Shown here: positions 53,733 to 61,836 of the stretch, one piece after another
Layout: the number at the start of each line of letters is the position of its first letter
Numbering within the stretch: position 1 is the stretch's first letter
From: Chloroflexota bacterium
GTDB lineage: Bacteria > Chloroflexota > Anaerolineae > B4-G1
NCBI GenBank assembly: GCA_024232355.1
Contig: JAAEPW010000238.1
Span: forward strand, 1-64,000
Reading direction: 5' to 3'
Length of the DNA stretch: 64,000 bases
Notes under the pieces: generated by a model
Databases searched by the model: none
What the model was told of the DNA's origin: nothing
The model's input: the letters and a program-made list of their open reading frames with translations, nothing else
Translations under genes and position numbers: made by a program

Positions 53733-54167
53733 TTACTCCTTTTCACCTACGAGTTCTTCGATGTACGGCGCGTTACGCACGATGCAATGCTCGGTACAAA
53801 CCCCGCACCCGGTGCACTTGTCCTCATCCACGCTGCGCGCCTTTTTGCGTATGCGGACCTGGAATCGGCCATCCGCACCCCGACCGCTACGGTCGGCCTT
53901 TACCCACTCCACCTCAGAATAGGTCAACAGTTTGATGTTTGGATGACGGCCCACGTCCACCATCTTGGGAGTCAGGATGCACGAGGAACAGTCCAAAGTC
54001 GGAAAGGTCTTGTCCAACTGGGACATCCGTCCCCCCACGCTCGGTTCCCGCTCGACCAGATACACCTGGTAGCCCGCGTCGGCGATGTCGAGCGCGGCTT
54101 GGATGCCGGCGATACCTGCTCCAATGATTAACGTTGCTGGTTTATGTTGCTCCGCTAAATTGTCCAT
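53733..54167 (-). CDS. N-terminal fragment of a split HdrA
   Basis: 144 aa. Contains the HdrA FAD-binding start (LIIGAGIAGIQAALD), the loop LDC60SSC63ILTPK and the inserted ferredoxin CTGCGVCTEHC, then ends with PYIEELVGEKE. The ATG follows AGGAG and the stop precedes nuoE by three bases, so this is an ordered gene start and end, not a frameshift remnant. The remainder of this HdrA is fused to the NuoG-like protein at 49772. A short palindrome (53880-53896) encodes the extra residues DRSGRG between two conserved blocks. Confidence 0.85.
   Translation of the reverse strand: MDNLAEQHKPATLIIGAGIAGIQAALDIADAGYQVYLVEREPSVGGRMSQLDKTFPTLDCSSCILTPKMVDVGRHPNIKLLTYSEVEWVKADRSGRGADGRFQVRIRKKARSVDEDKCTGCGVCTEHCIVRNAPYIEELVGEKE
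53880..53896. repeat. Short palindrome inside the HdrA N-terminal fragment gene
   Basis: CCGACC, loop GCTAC, GGTCGG. Same core as 8083-8099; reads in frame as part of an insertion not present in the paralogues. Confidence 0.5.
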
Positions 54168-54216
54168 ACAACTTCTCCTACCGAGTCGGTAACGGGCGGA
54201 GGTCGCCTAATCCAAC

Positions 54217-57200
54217 CTACACCACATCCAACATCGCGTACACCTGTCCCACCTCGATCCCCGTCTGATTGCTGGCCTTGTTCGGGCAAGCAACCACGCA
54301 CGTCCCGCAGCCCTGGCACAGCACCTCGACCACCTCGGCGTGAGGCGCACCGGTCTCCATCACCCGCGCGCCAAATGGACAAACATCCACGCACAGGCCA
54401 CACGCCGAGCAGCGCTTGGTGTTGACGCTGGCTACGGTGGGCACGGTCTCCAGCGTTGGCTTTGCCAACACCGTCGCCGCCCGCATCGCCGCACCTTGCG
54501 CCTGCGAGATCGTCTCGTCGGCAGCGCGAGGCGAATGGGCCAATCCGCACAAAAAGATGCCGCGCCGCTCAAAGTCCAGCGGTCGCATCTTGGGGTACTC
54601 TTCCTGGAAGAAACCGTTCTTGTCTACCGAGACATCCAGCACGTCGGCCAAGGCCTGATTGTCGTTCGGCTCGACGCCCGTGCTCAATACCAACAGCCCG
54701 GCGTCGATGACCATTTCCTGCCCCGTGATCGGTTCCTTCAATTTGACCGTCACACCGCCCCCGTTCGCCGACACCTGAGGCTTGTCGGGCAGCTCGTAGC
54801 GCACAAAGGTCACGCCCTGGCTGCGGGCCTCCCGATAGTAATCCTCGCGGAAACCATAGGTGCGCATCTCGCGGTAGAGGACAAGGACGTTTGCCTGTGG
54901 ATTCTGCTCCTTGATCTTGAGCGCATTGGCAATCGCCTTGGAGCAGCATACACGGCTGCAATAAGGACGCTCTGGCTCCCGCGAACCCACACACTGAATC
55001 ATCACTATGGTGTTCGGGATTTGGTTTCCAGAATCCGCGAGTCGGTGCTCCAACTCTCGCTGCGTGATGACTTGATCGTTCTGCCCGTAGAGATATTCGG
55101 TCGACACAACCTCGTGACCACCCGTGGCAACGATGACTGCACCGTGCTGCAACGTCTCCTTATTCTTCTTATCACCAGGACGCGCCACTGTGGTCGTAAA
55201 CTGACCGGCCCATCCAGAGACATCCTCGACCTGAGTCTCACGATACACATTGATGCGCTCGTTGCCCTCCACACCCTCGACCAACGTTTGCAAAGACGCG
55301 GTGGGATCATCCTTTTCCGCCAGCGTATAGCGCAGCTCGCGCAACTGGCCGCCCAACTCGGCGGACTGTTCCACCAAATCGACCTCGTACCCCATCTCGG
55401 CCAGGTTCAGGGCCGCCGTCATCCCGGCCAATCCGCCGCCGACCACCAACGCTCGCTGGGTTACCTCGTCAGATGTTGGGAGCACGGGCTTGCGCAGGCG
55501 CGCGCTCGCCACACCCATTTCCACCAGGTCTTGGGCCTTGACGTTGGCCCCTGTCCCGTTTCCGTTCCCAGAGTGCGCCCAGGCAACCTCTCCACGCAGG
55601 TTGACCCGCTCCAACAAGCCAGGGTTCAGCCCCACCTCATTCATCATCTGAGCAAAAGCGGGCTCATAAAGGCGGGCCGAGCACCCGGCCAGAACCACCC
55701 GGTTCAGTTCGTGTTCGGCGACCGCCTGCTTGATCTGCTCCGCGCCGCCATTGAGACAGGCATTATCCAATGATTGCACCACTGCCACGTCCCGGAGTCC
55801 CTGCGAATGAGCGGTCAGCGCCTCCAGATCAACCACCTCGCCGATATCGCCCCGACAGTCACACAGGAAAACACCCACGCGGGGCCACGCTTCCGCCTCC
55901 CCTCCCTTCAGAGAGGGGTCGGGGGAGGGTAAACTTTCCACCACAGGTTCTCCCAACAAACGAGCGGCCTGGGCTGCCACCGCGGATGCCTCGACCACCG
56001 TTTCGGGAATATCCTTCGGCTCGCGGAACGCCCCGCCGACCAAAATGCCCGGCTGCGAACTCGCACTGGGCGCGAACGTGTCCGTCACACAAAAACCGTA
56101 CGCGTTCATCTCGACGCCCAACGCCTGCCCCAACTGCCGGAATCCCACCGGCGGCGCAAAACCGACCGACAGCACCACCATGTCGAAATCCTCTTCCTTG
56201 ATGTCGCCGCTTTCAGTCACGTAATTCAACATCAGGTTTCGCGTCTGTTGGTACTGGTGGACCGACGAAACCATACACCGCCGGTACGTCACACCGGGCA
56301 GCGACTCGACGCCGTCGAAATACTCGTCAAAGTCCTTGCCGTGCGCTCGAATGTCCATAAAATAGACGGTCACGTCCAGGTCGGGCTGAATTTTCTTGGC
56401 GACCGCCACCTGCTTGGCCGTGTACATACAACAGACCGAGGAACAGTACCCGCATTCGACCGAGTCATCCCGCGATCCAACGCATTGAATAAAGGCCACC
56501 CGGCGAGGTGTCTGCCCATCCGAGGGGCGCACGACGGTAGCCCCCGTAGAACCCGCGATGCTGACCATCCGCTCGAACTGAATGCTGCTCAACACGTTGT
56601 CATAGTGACCAAAACCGTACTCGCCTTTTAGACGCGCGTCAAACGGCTCAAAACCGGGGCTGAGAACAACCGCCCCCACGTTGATTTCGGCCTCGGTCCC
56701 CGCCATCTCCAACTCGACCGCCTGCGCGGGGCAAGCCTCGACGCACTTGCCGCAGCGGGTGCAATACTCCATATCAATGACGTATGCCGGAGGGATCGCC
56801 CGCACTGGCGGACGGTAGATCGCCTTTCCGCTGTCCAGGTCACCCTCGTACCGGTCGGGCCGCGCCTCTGGGCAAACCTGAGCGCAGAGCCCGCAGTTGT
56901 TGCACAGATCCACACGCACGTGGCGCGGCTTGTGGCGCACCGTCACGGTAAAATCACCTGCCTCCCCGGTCACACCCGCAACTTCAGAGTAGGGCAATAT
57001 CTCAATGTTCTGGTGCAAGTCGCACTCGATGGACGGGCAATAGGCCGCCCGCCCAGGCAACATCAAGCAAAGCCCGCAGGAATTGGTAGGAAACGTCAGG
57101 TCCAACAGGTGCATCGAACCGCCGATGCCCGGCGCGGTATCTAACAAATAGACCTTGTGCCCCGCCTCGGCCAACAGCAGCGCCGACTGCATCCCACTGA

Positions 57201-57258
57201 TACCGGCTCCAACGATCAAAACGGATTGATTTGAGTGCATTTCTTTGCTATCGGTCAT
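54217..57258 (-). CDS. hdrA: Double HdrA fusion with four-cysteine loop
   Basis: 1013 aa. First half: FAD domain (LIVGAGISGMQ), loop NSC61GLC64LMLPGRAAYC74PSIEC79 in which two further cysteines follow the CxxC, ferredoxin CNNCGLCAQVCP and second group CTRCGKCVEACP. Second half from about residue 459: FLCDCRGDIGE (degenerate N-terminal domain), FAD motif VGGGLAGM, terminal ferredoxins CSACGLCVDVC and CQGCGTCVVAC. The linker LPSPDPSLKGGE between the halves is encoded by a palindromic repeat. The gene lies upstream of the split-HdrA/NuoEF module and may be its second HdrA. ATG follows GAGGAA. Confidence 0.87.
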   Translation of the reverse strand: MTDSKEMHSNQSVLIVGAGISGMQSALLLAEAGHKVYLLDTAPGIGGSMHLLDLTFPTNSCGLCLMLPGRAAYCPSIECDLHQNIEILPYSEVAGVTGEAGDFTVTVRHKPRHVRVDLCNNCGLCAQVCPEARPDRYEGDLDSGKAIYRPPVRAIPPAYVIDMEYCTRCGKCVEACPAQAVELEMAGTEAEINVGAVVLSPGFEPFDARLKGEYGFGHYDNVLSSIQFERMVSIAGSTGATVVRPSDGQTPRRVAFIQCVGSRDDSVECGYCSSVCCMYTAKQVAVAKKIQPDLDVTVYFMDIRAHGKDFDEYFDGVESLPGVTYRRCMVSSVHQYQQTRNLMLNYVTESGDIKEEDFDMVVLSVGFAPPVGFRQLGQALGVEMNAYGFCVTDTFAPSASSQPGILVGGAFREPKDIPETVVEASAVAAQAARLLGEPVVESLPSPDPSLKGGEAEAWPRVGVFLCDCRGDIGEVVDLEALTAHSQGLRDVAVVQSLDNACLNGGAEQIKQAVAEHELNRVVLAGCSARLYEPAFAQMMNEVGLNPGLLERVNLRGEVAWAHSGNGNGTGANVKAQDLVEMGVASARLRKPVLPTSDEVTQRALVVGGGLAGMTAALNLAEMGYEVDLVEQSAELGGQLRELRYTLAEKDDPTASLQTLVEGVEGNERINVYRETQVEDVSGWAGQFTTTVARPGDKKNKETLQHGAVIVATGGHEVVSTEYLYGQNDQVITQRELEHRLADSGNQIPNTIVMIQCVGSREPERPYCSRVCCSKAIANALKIKEQNPQANVLVLYREMRTYGFREDYYREARSQGVTFVRYELPDKPQVSANGGGVTVKLKEPITGQEMVIDAGLLVLSTGVEPNDNQALADVLDVSVDKNGFFQEEYPKMRPLDFERRGIFLCGLAHSPRAADETISQAQGAAMRAATVLAKPTLETVPTVASVNTKRCSACGLCVDVCPFGARVMETGAPHAEVVEVLCQGCGTCVVACPNKASNQTGIEVGQVYAMLDVV
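55897..55928. repeat. GC-rich palindromic repeat encoding the LPSPDPSLKGGE linker
   Basis: C-run/G-run inverted repeat (CTCCCCTCCC ... GAGAGGGG...GGGGAGGG) placed exactly in the linker between the two HdrA halves. It resembles widespread intergenic palindromes that are read as LPSPDPSLKGG when inside genes. Confidence 0.55.
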
Positions 57259-57467
57259 AATTCCTCACGTATTATATGTCCAAGTTTGTTATCTGAAACT
57301 GATCTGTCTTTCCACTGCCCTTTTGGCAGCAACATACGCATCCGCTCGACAATTGCTACTTTATCTTCCCAAGACAATGCCGCCAGTATGCGTCTTTGCC
57401 GTAACTTGGCCGACAGAATATCAGAAATATCGGGATAAACCCGTTCCACAACCCTGCTCCTATCCAT
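57255..57467 (-). CDS. Small protein paired with nucleotidyltransferase
   Basis: 70-aa protein that I do not recognise by name. It is mostly helical and charged (RVVERVYPDISDILSAKLRQRR, LSWEDKVAIVERMRMLLP). Its ATG overlaps the last eight bases of the nucleotidyltransferase gene, so the two are translationally coupled, and its end overlaps the double hdrA start region by four bases. The pairing of a small helical protein with a nucleotidyltransferase suggests a two-gene module of the toxin-antitoxin or defence-associated type; this is a guess from arrangement alone. Confidence 0.65.
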   Translation of the reverse strand: MDRSRVVERVYPDISDILSAKLRQRRILAALSWEDKVAIVERMRMLLPKGQWKDRSVSDNKLGHIIREEL

Positions 57468-57996
57468 CTACTGTGTTCAGAAATCGTTGTTGAAAGCTTT
57501 CCCACTGCACCGTTAAATCATGGCGCAAAACAATATCATCCAAAACAGATTGATTGATTACACTGTGCTCGAAAAACTGGATCAAGCGAGCGTGATCCTT
57601 TGGACGCCCCGTCTCTAACATGACGGCGGCCAAGTATTCTGCGCTCAAAACACGGGTGGATGTTGAGCCAAACTCAACGTCAAGAGATTGATCCAAGGCT
57701 TCTTCTATCAACTCGTTATACACGGGCAAAAACTGCACCGGCCAACCTTCGATGACAACGCTCTCTCCCTGCGGCACATAACCATCCTGAGCAAGACGAG
57801 TGTAAATTGGCGTAATCAAAACAAGTCCCGATAGAGATGGTAAATAAGAATCCGCAGGCAGCACCACAAAAATATCGAGATCAAAAGTCTGAATCGGCTC
57901 TATGTACCGCGTCGCCGCAATCGCGCCACCGATCGCATAGCGCCCAATAACGCCATCCTTCTCTAATTGATTGATAACTGCCAATGTCTTTTCCAT
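57460..57996 (-). CDS. Nucleotidyltransferase-fold protein (AbiEii-like)
   Basis: 178 aa. Near the N-terminus it reads YAIGGAIAATRYIEPIQTFDLDIFVVLP, the GG...DxD pattern of DNA polymerase beta-like nucleotidyltransferases of the AbiEii/MNT group. The C-terminal half is helical with RPKDHARLIQF, typical of these proteins. It is coupled to the small gene at 57255. This A/T-richer pair separates hdrB from the double hdrA and looks like an acquired module. No strong ribosome binding site is seen before ATG 57996. Confidence 0.75.
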   Translation of the reverse strand: MEKTLAVINQLEKDGVIGRYAIGGAIAATRYIEPIQTFDLDIFVVLPADSYLPSLSGLVLITPIYTRLAQDGYVPQGESVVIEGWPVQFLPVYNELIEEALDQSLDVEFGSTSTRVLSAEYLAAVMLETGRPKDHARLIQFFEHSVINQSVLDDIVLRHDLTVQWESFQQRFLNTVDG

Positions 57997-58034
57997 CGTG
58001 TAAACACCGAAAATAGTTCAACGGATAATCAATA

Positions 58035-58916
58035 TCAAAGCAGATTCCGCTCTTTGAGCAACGGACGCGGGTCAATAGTGTGCTTGCCAAACATCTTGCC
58101 AGCGTCAGACCAACCAAAGGCCAGCGCTACCAACTCGGTAAAGTACAAGACCGGCAGCTTTTTGGACGCCTCTGCCCGCGCGTCCAAGTTGATCTGACAA
58201 ATGCCGCAGGCAGCAGCGATGCAGTCCGCCCCGGCCTCGATAGCCCCTTCGACGAGCTTGGTCGACAGGTCCGTGACCACCGCGCCCATCGGAAAGGTCA
58301 TACTCGCCCCGCAGCAATCGACCTTGTACGACCAATCCACGGGCGTCGCGCCCACAGCCTCGATCAGATCGTCCATCGCCGTGGGGTGCTCAGGATCGTC
58401 CCACCCCGTCTTTTCTGGGGGACGCACCAAGACACAGCCATAGTACGACGCCACCTTTAACCCCTTTAGGGGCTTGGTCACCTTGGCCTTGAATGTCTCA
58501 ATATCCAGATCGTTTCTAAAGACGTCCAGAATATGGCGGGGGCGTCCCTGACCCTTGTACTCAAAGCCCAGCAGCCCCTCCATCTTTTGCCGCCATTTCT
58601 CATCCTCGCGAAAGGCGTTATCGGCGGACATGCTGTTCTGGTAACAGGCCGGGCAGGGGATGACGACGTCCAATCCTGCTTCCTGAGCCAACGCCACGTT
58701 GCGCCCCGGCAACGACAGCGACAGCTCGTGATTGAGGCTGTGCGCCGACGAAGCCCCGCAACAACTCCAATCCTCCAGATCCAACAATTCGATTCCCACA
58801 GCTTTGCAGACGACCCTGGAGGAATGGTCAAACTCGATCGACGTTCCCTCCGCCGTGCAGCCGGGGTAGTATGAATACTTGATCGCCTCACTCGGATGTT
58901 TGTTATCCGCTCTCAC
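58035..58916 (-). CDS. hdrB: HdrB, heterodisulfide reductase subunit B
   Basis: 293-aa CCG-domain protein. First domain: YYPGCTAEG...WSCCGASS...CPAC; second: YYGCVLVRPPEK...VDCCGASMTF...ACGIC. The final motif reads CGIC where CPxC is usual. The GTG start at 58916 is placed inside the hdrC end and preceded by GAGGAGG at six bases, so hdrC and hdrB are coupled. Likely works with the double HdrA at 54217 or the split pair at 60130-63144. Confidence 0.9.
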   Translation of the reverse strand: MRADNKHPSEAIKYSYYPGCTAEGTSIEFDHSSRVVCKAVGIELLDLEDWSCCGASSAHSLNHELSLSLPGRNVALAQEAGLDVVIPCPACYQNSMSADNAFREDEKWRQKMEGLLGFEYKGQGRPRHILDVFRNDLDIETFKAKVTKPLKGLKVASYYGCVLVRPPEKTGWDDPEHPTAMDDLIEAVGATPVDWSYKVDCCGASMTFPMGAVVTDLSTKLVEGAIEAGADCIAAACGICQINLDARAEASKKLPVLYFTELVALAFGWSDAGKMFGKHTIDPRPLLKERNLL

Positions 58917-59493
58917 GGGCAGCCTCCTCGTACAACTTTTTCACCTCTTCCATTCGCTTGACCCGCTCCGGTATGAGCCCAAACTTGCCTTTGAAAAAGA
59001 TACCCGCGCCCATCTTGATATCGGGGATCAAGCCACGGAACAGAGCCTCGGGACCTCCTTGGAAAAAGCTCAAAGCTTTGAACTCGGCCACCAACCCCAC
59101 CTCGTACACCCGCCCCAACAGCTTGATGTTGTCGAGAAAAGCACGGTGCAGCGCGTAAATGGCTGGTTCTGGCTTGTACTCGCCCGCCTGCGCCATCTGC
59201 CGCAGCACGTCCATCACCGGGGCCAACCGGATGTGATTCGGGCAGCGAGTGCCGCACGTCTCGCAGGCCACGCACATCCAGATCGCCTTGCTGCCAAGCA
59301 CCTGATCCTTTTGGCCCAACTGGATCATGCGCAACAACTGGGCTGGCTTGTAGTCCATCGCGTACGCCGTCGGGCAACCGGCCGTGCATTTTTGGCAATA
59401 ATAACACCCATGAACATCCTCGCCGCTATGCTCTCGCACAGCGTCTTTGAACGTGAGATCGACCTCAGCCGCTTTACCTACGGCAATCGTCAT
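58903..59493 (-). CDS. hdrC: HdrC, heterodisulfide reductase subunit C
   Basis: 196 aa from ATG 59493, preceded by GGAGG. Two [4Fe-4S] motifs, CYYCQKCTAGCP and CVACETCGTRCP, are in the usual HdrC spacing. The C-terminal part is longer than in the HdrC at 8426. It overlaps hdrB by 14 bases, giving an hdrCB pair. Confidence 0.9.
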   Translation of the reverse strand: MTIAVGKAAEVDLTFKDAVREHSGEDVHGCYYCQKCTAGCPTAYAMDYKPAQLLRMIQLGQKDQVLGSKAIWMCVACETCGTRCPNHIRLAPVMDVLRQMAQAGEYKPEPAIYALHRAFLDNIKLLGRVYEVGLVAEFKALSFFQGGPEALFRGLIPDIKMGAGIFFKGKFGLIPERVKRMEEVKKLYEEAARESG

Positions 59494-59508
59494 TGTTTCC
59501 TCCCACAA

Positions 59509-60081
59509 CTAGAACTCTCCTGAATGATCCACCAGCCGAAAGACCAAGACCGCCATATCCAGGGTCTCGTCGTTGCCGGTGATAAAATAGTCGCTCAACG
59601 TCACCTCGTGCTGGAATCCCAAGTCCTGGAAAGCCTTGATCACCCGGCCCTGAGTCGTCACGATCTCGGTATACATCTGCTGCAAACCCACACGACGGCC
59701 AATTTCGATCAGAGTACGCAGCATCAACGTGCCGATACCCTGGCGGCGATAGGATCGATCGAGAAAAATACGCACCCAGGCCAAATGGCGATGATAGCGC
59801 TCCCGAAAGTGCAGGGTCGCGTCGCCCACGATCTTGTCGTCCACAACTGCGACCAGGGGAAAGACCTTTTCCAGGTTCAGGTTATCCACCCACCCCTCGA
59901 CTACAGCCGGATCGCCCGCGTCATCTCGAAAATACCCCAGATCCTGTTTAGAGGCCCGAGCAAAGAGATCAACCAGATCCCCTTTATCCTCTTTAGACAG
60001 TGGGCGCAACAATAGCCGGGCGCCACTGGGCAGCGTCTTGACCTTGCGATAACGCGCCAACTGTTCCCATATATCTCCCAT
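59509..60081 (-). CDS. GNAT-family N-acetyltransferase
   Basis: 190 aa from ATG 60081, which has AAGGAGG upstream. The GNAT acetyl-CoA loop is YRRQGIGTLMLRTLIEIG, following VRIFLDRS; the beta-bulge ending GFQHEVTLSDYFI is typical. The acceptor cannot be deduced. It is sandwiched between an hdrA half and hdrC. Regulation of neighbours by protein acetylation is conceivable but unsupported. Confidence 0.82.
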   Translation of the reverse strand: MGDIWEQLARYRKVKTLPSGARLLLRPLSKEDKGDLVDLFARASKQDLGYFRDDAGDPAVVEGWVDNLNLEKVFPLVAVVDDKIVGDATLHFRERYHRHLAWVRIFLDRSYRRQGIGTLMLRTLIEIGRRVGLQQMYTEIVTTQGRVIKAFQDLGFQHEVTLSDYFITGNDETLDMAVLVFRLVDHSGEF

Positions 60082-60129
60082 CTCGACCTCCTTTCCTCGA
60101 CTTGCGTTGTTTCTGAACAACGCCCAACT

Positions 60130-61833
60130 CTACCAACTGATCACGTCGGCCATCGCCAAAATCTGTTCTACCGACCAATTATGTATCTGGCCTGCTTTGT
60201 TGGGGCAGGCCACCACGCAAGCTCCGCAATTCTGGCACAGCGCTGCGTTGATCGTGATGACGCCGCGCAATGGATCAACCGCCCGCGCATCGTAGGGGCA
60301 CGCTCCCACGCACACGCCGCACCCAGAGCACAACTCTTCGACGACATACGCCACGGTCGGCTCTTGAATCATCTCATCGTGAGAAAAGAGTTGTAGCACT
60401 TTGGCCGCCGCGCCCGAGGCCTGAGACACCGTCTCTGGGATGTCCTTTGGCCCTTGCACCGCTCCGGCCAGATAAATCCCCGCCGTCAAGCTTTCGACCG
60501 GACGCAGCTTGGGATGCGCCTCGTTGAAAAAGTTATTCTGGTCGATGCCCACCCGCAGCGTTTGAGCCAATTCTGGCGCGTCAGGATCGGGCGCCATCGG
60601 CGTTGCCAGCACCACCAAATCAGCGGCTACTTCCACCGTCTGGCCGCTCAACGTGTCAGCACCCCATACGATCGTTTTTTCTCCGTGCCGAAAAACTTTG
60701 CTCACCTTGCCCCGCAGGTACAGGATGTCCTGTTCCTCCATCGCTCGCTGGACGAATTCGTCATACCCCTTGCCAGCCGAGCGAATGTCAATGTAGAAAA
60801 CGTACGCCTGGCCTTCTGGCACGCGCTCCTTGAACAAAGTCGCTTGCTTGGCAACGTACATACAGCACACCTTGGAGCAGTAAGGCACACCGCGCTCCGG
60901 ATCACGGGAGCCGGCGCATTGGACGAACACCACCTCGCGGGGAACCTTGCCATCAGAAGGACGCTTGGGGACAGCACCGTTTTGCAGCATATTTTCGAAC
61001 GTCAGTCCATCCACTGCATCGGGAATCAGTCCGCCGCCGTACTCTGGCAGCCGTTCCTGCGGGTATGGAGACCAACCCGTAGTCACGATGATCGCGCCCA
61101 CGCTCTGACTTGTTTCCTCGCCTACTTGTGTACCCGCTATCTCTACCTCGAAATTCCCCACATACCCTTCGACTTTTTGCACCTGTGCGCTCGTCAATAC
61201 CCGGATATTGGGATGGTTGAGCACTTGATCGACCTTATCCTGCAAAAGGCCCGGCGCAGCATCGAAATTGAGATACGTGCCGCTGAGTTGTGCCATCCTG
61301 CCGCCCAAGTGGTCTTCCCGCTCGACCAGAACCACCGGATAGCCCGCGTCGGCGATATCCAACGCAACCTGCATACCGGCGACTCCGCCGCCAACGACCA
61401 TCGCGCGCTTGGTCAACGGCATGCTGAAAGGCTCCAATTCCTCATCTAGCGAGGCTCGTTCCACGAGGGTCTGTACAACCTGGAGCGCCTTTTCCGTAGC
61501 AGAATCTGGATCCTGTTGGTGAACCCACGAACACTGCTCGCGGATATTGGCGATTTCGCACCGGTAAGGATTCATCCCCGCTCCCGATGCCGTCCCTCGA
61601 AAAGTTTTTTCGTGCATCGCCGGAGAGCAAGCGGCTACCACCACGCCGTCCAGGTCGCGCTTTTGAATCGCGTCCCTCAGCAAGCGCTGCCCCGGTTCGG
61701 AGCACATGTACGTGTAATCCTTGGAATAGACGACATCTGGGTGCTCGCGAATCTCTTTGGTGACCCCTTTGACGTCTACCGTACCCGCGATATTGACACC
61801 ACAATGACAAATAAATACTCCGATTCGACTCAT
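60130..61833 (-). CDS. HdrA-like protein, C-terminal-type half (no inserted ferredoxin)
   Basis: 567 aa, same type as 12334 and 46878. CxCG domain (C9HC11GVN), FAD motif VGGGVAGM, no CxxC loop (after LSGTY the sequence is LNFDAAPGLLQ), HdrA core (CAGSRD, CSKVCC, VFYIDIRSAGKG) and terminal [4Fe-4S] motifs CSGCGVCVGAC and CQNCGACVVAC. The complementary CxxC half is immediately upstream (61837) with three bases between them, so the two are co-translated partners. Confidence 0.87.
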   Translation of the reverse strand: MSRIGVFICHCGVNIAGTVDVKGVTKEIREHPDVVYSKDYTYMCSEPGQRLLRDAIQKRDLDGVVVAACSPAMHEKTFRGTASGAGMNPYRCEIANIREQCSWVHQQDPDSATEKALQVVQTLVERASLDEELEPFSMPLTKRAMVVGGGVAGMQVALDIADAGYPVVLVEREDHLGGRMAQLSGTYLNFDAAPGLLQDKVDQVLNHPNIRVLTSAQVQKVEGYVGNFEVEIAGTQVGEETSQSVGAIIVTTGWSPYPQERLPEYGGGLIPDAVDGLTFENMLQNGAVPKRPSDGKVPREVVFVQCAGSRDPERGVPYCSKVCCMYVAKQATLFKERVPEGQAYVFYIDIRSAGKGYDEFVQRAMEEQDILYLRGKVSKVFRHGEKTIVWGADTLSGQTVEVAADLVVLATPMAPDPDAPELAQTLRVGIDQNNFFNEAHPKLRPVESLTAGIYLAGAVQGPKDIPETVSQASGAAAKVLQLFSHDEMIQEPTVAYVVEELCSGCGVCVGACPYDARAVDPLRGVITINAALCQNCGACVVACPNKAGQIHNWSVEQILAMADVISW

Positions 61834-61836
61834 TTA

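Noticed and set aside
53733..54167. HdrA fragment as a degraded pseudogene
   Set aside because: It has a good ribosome binding site, intact motifs and tight spacing to nuoE, and the missing remainder is present, fused to the NuoG-like protein.
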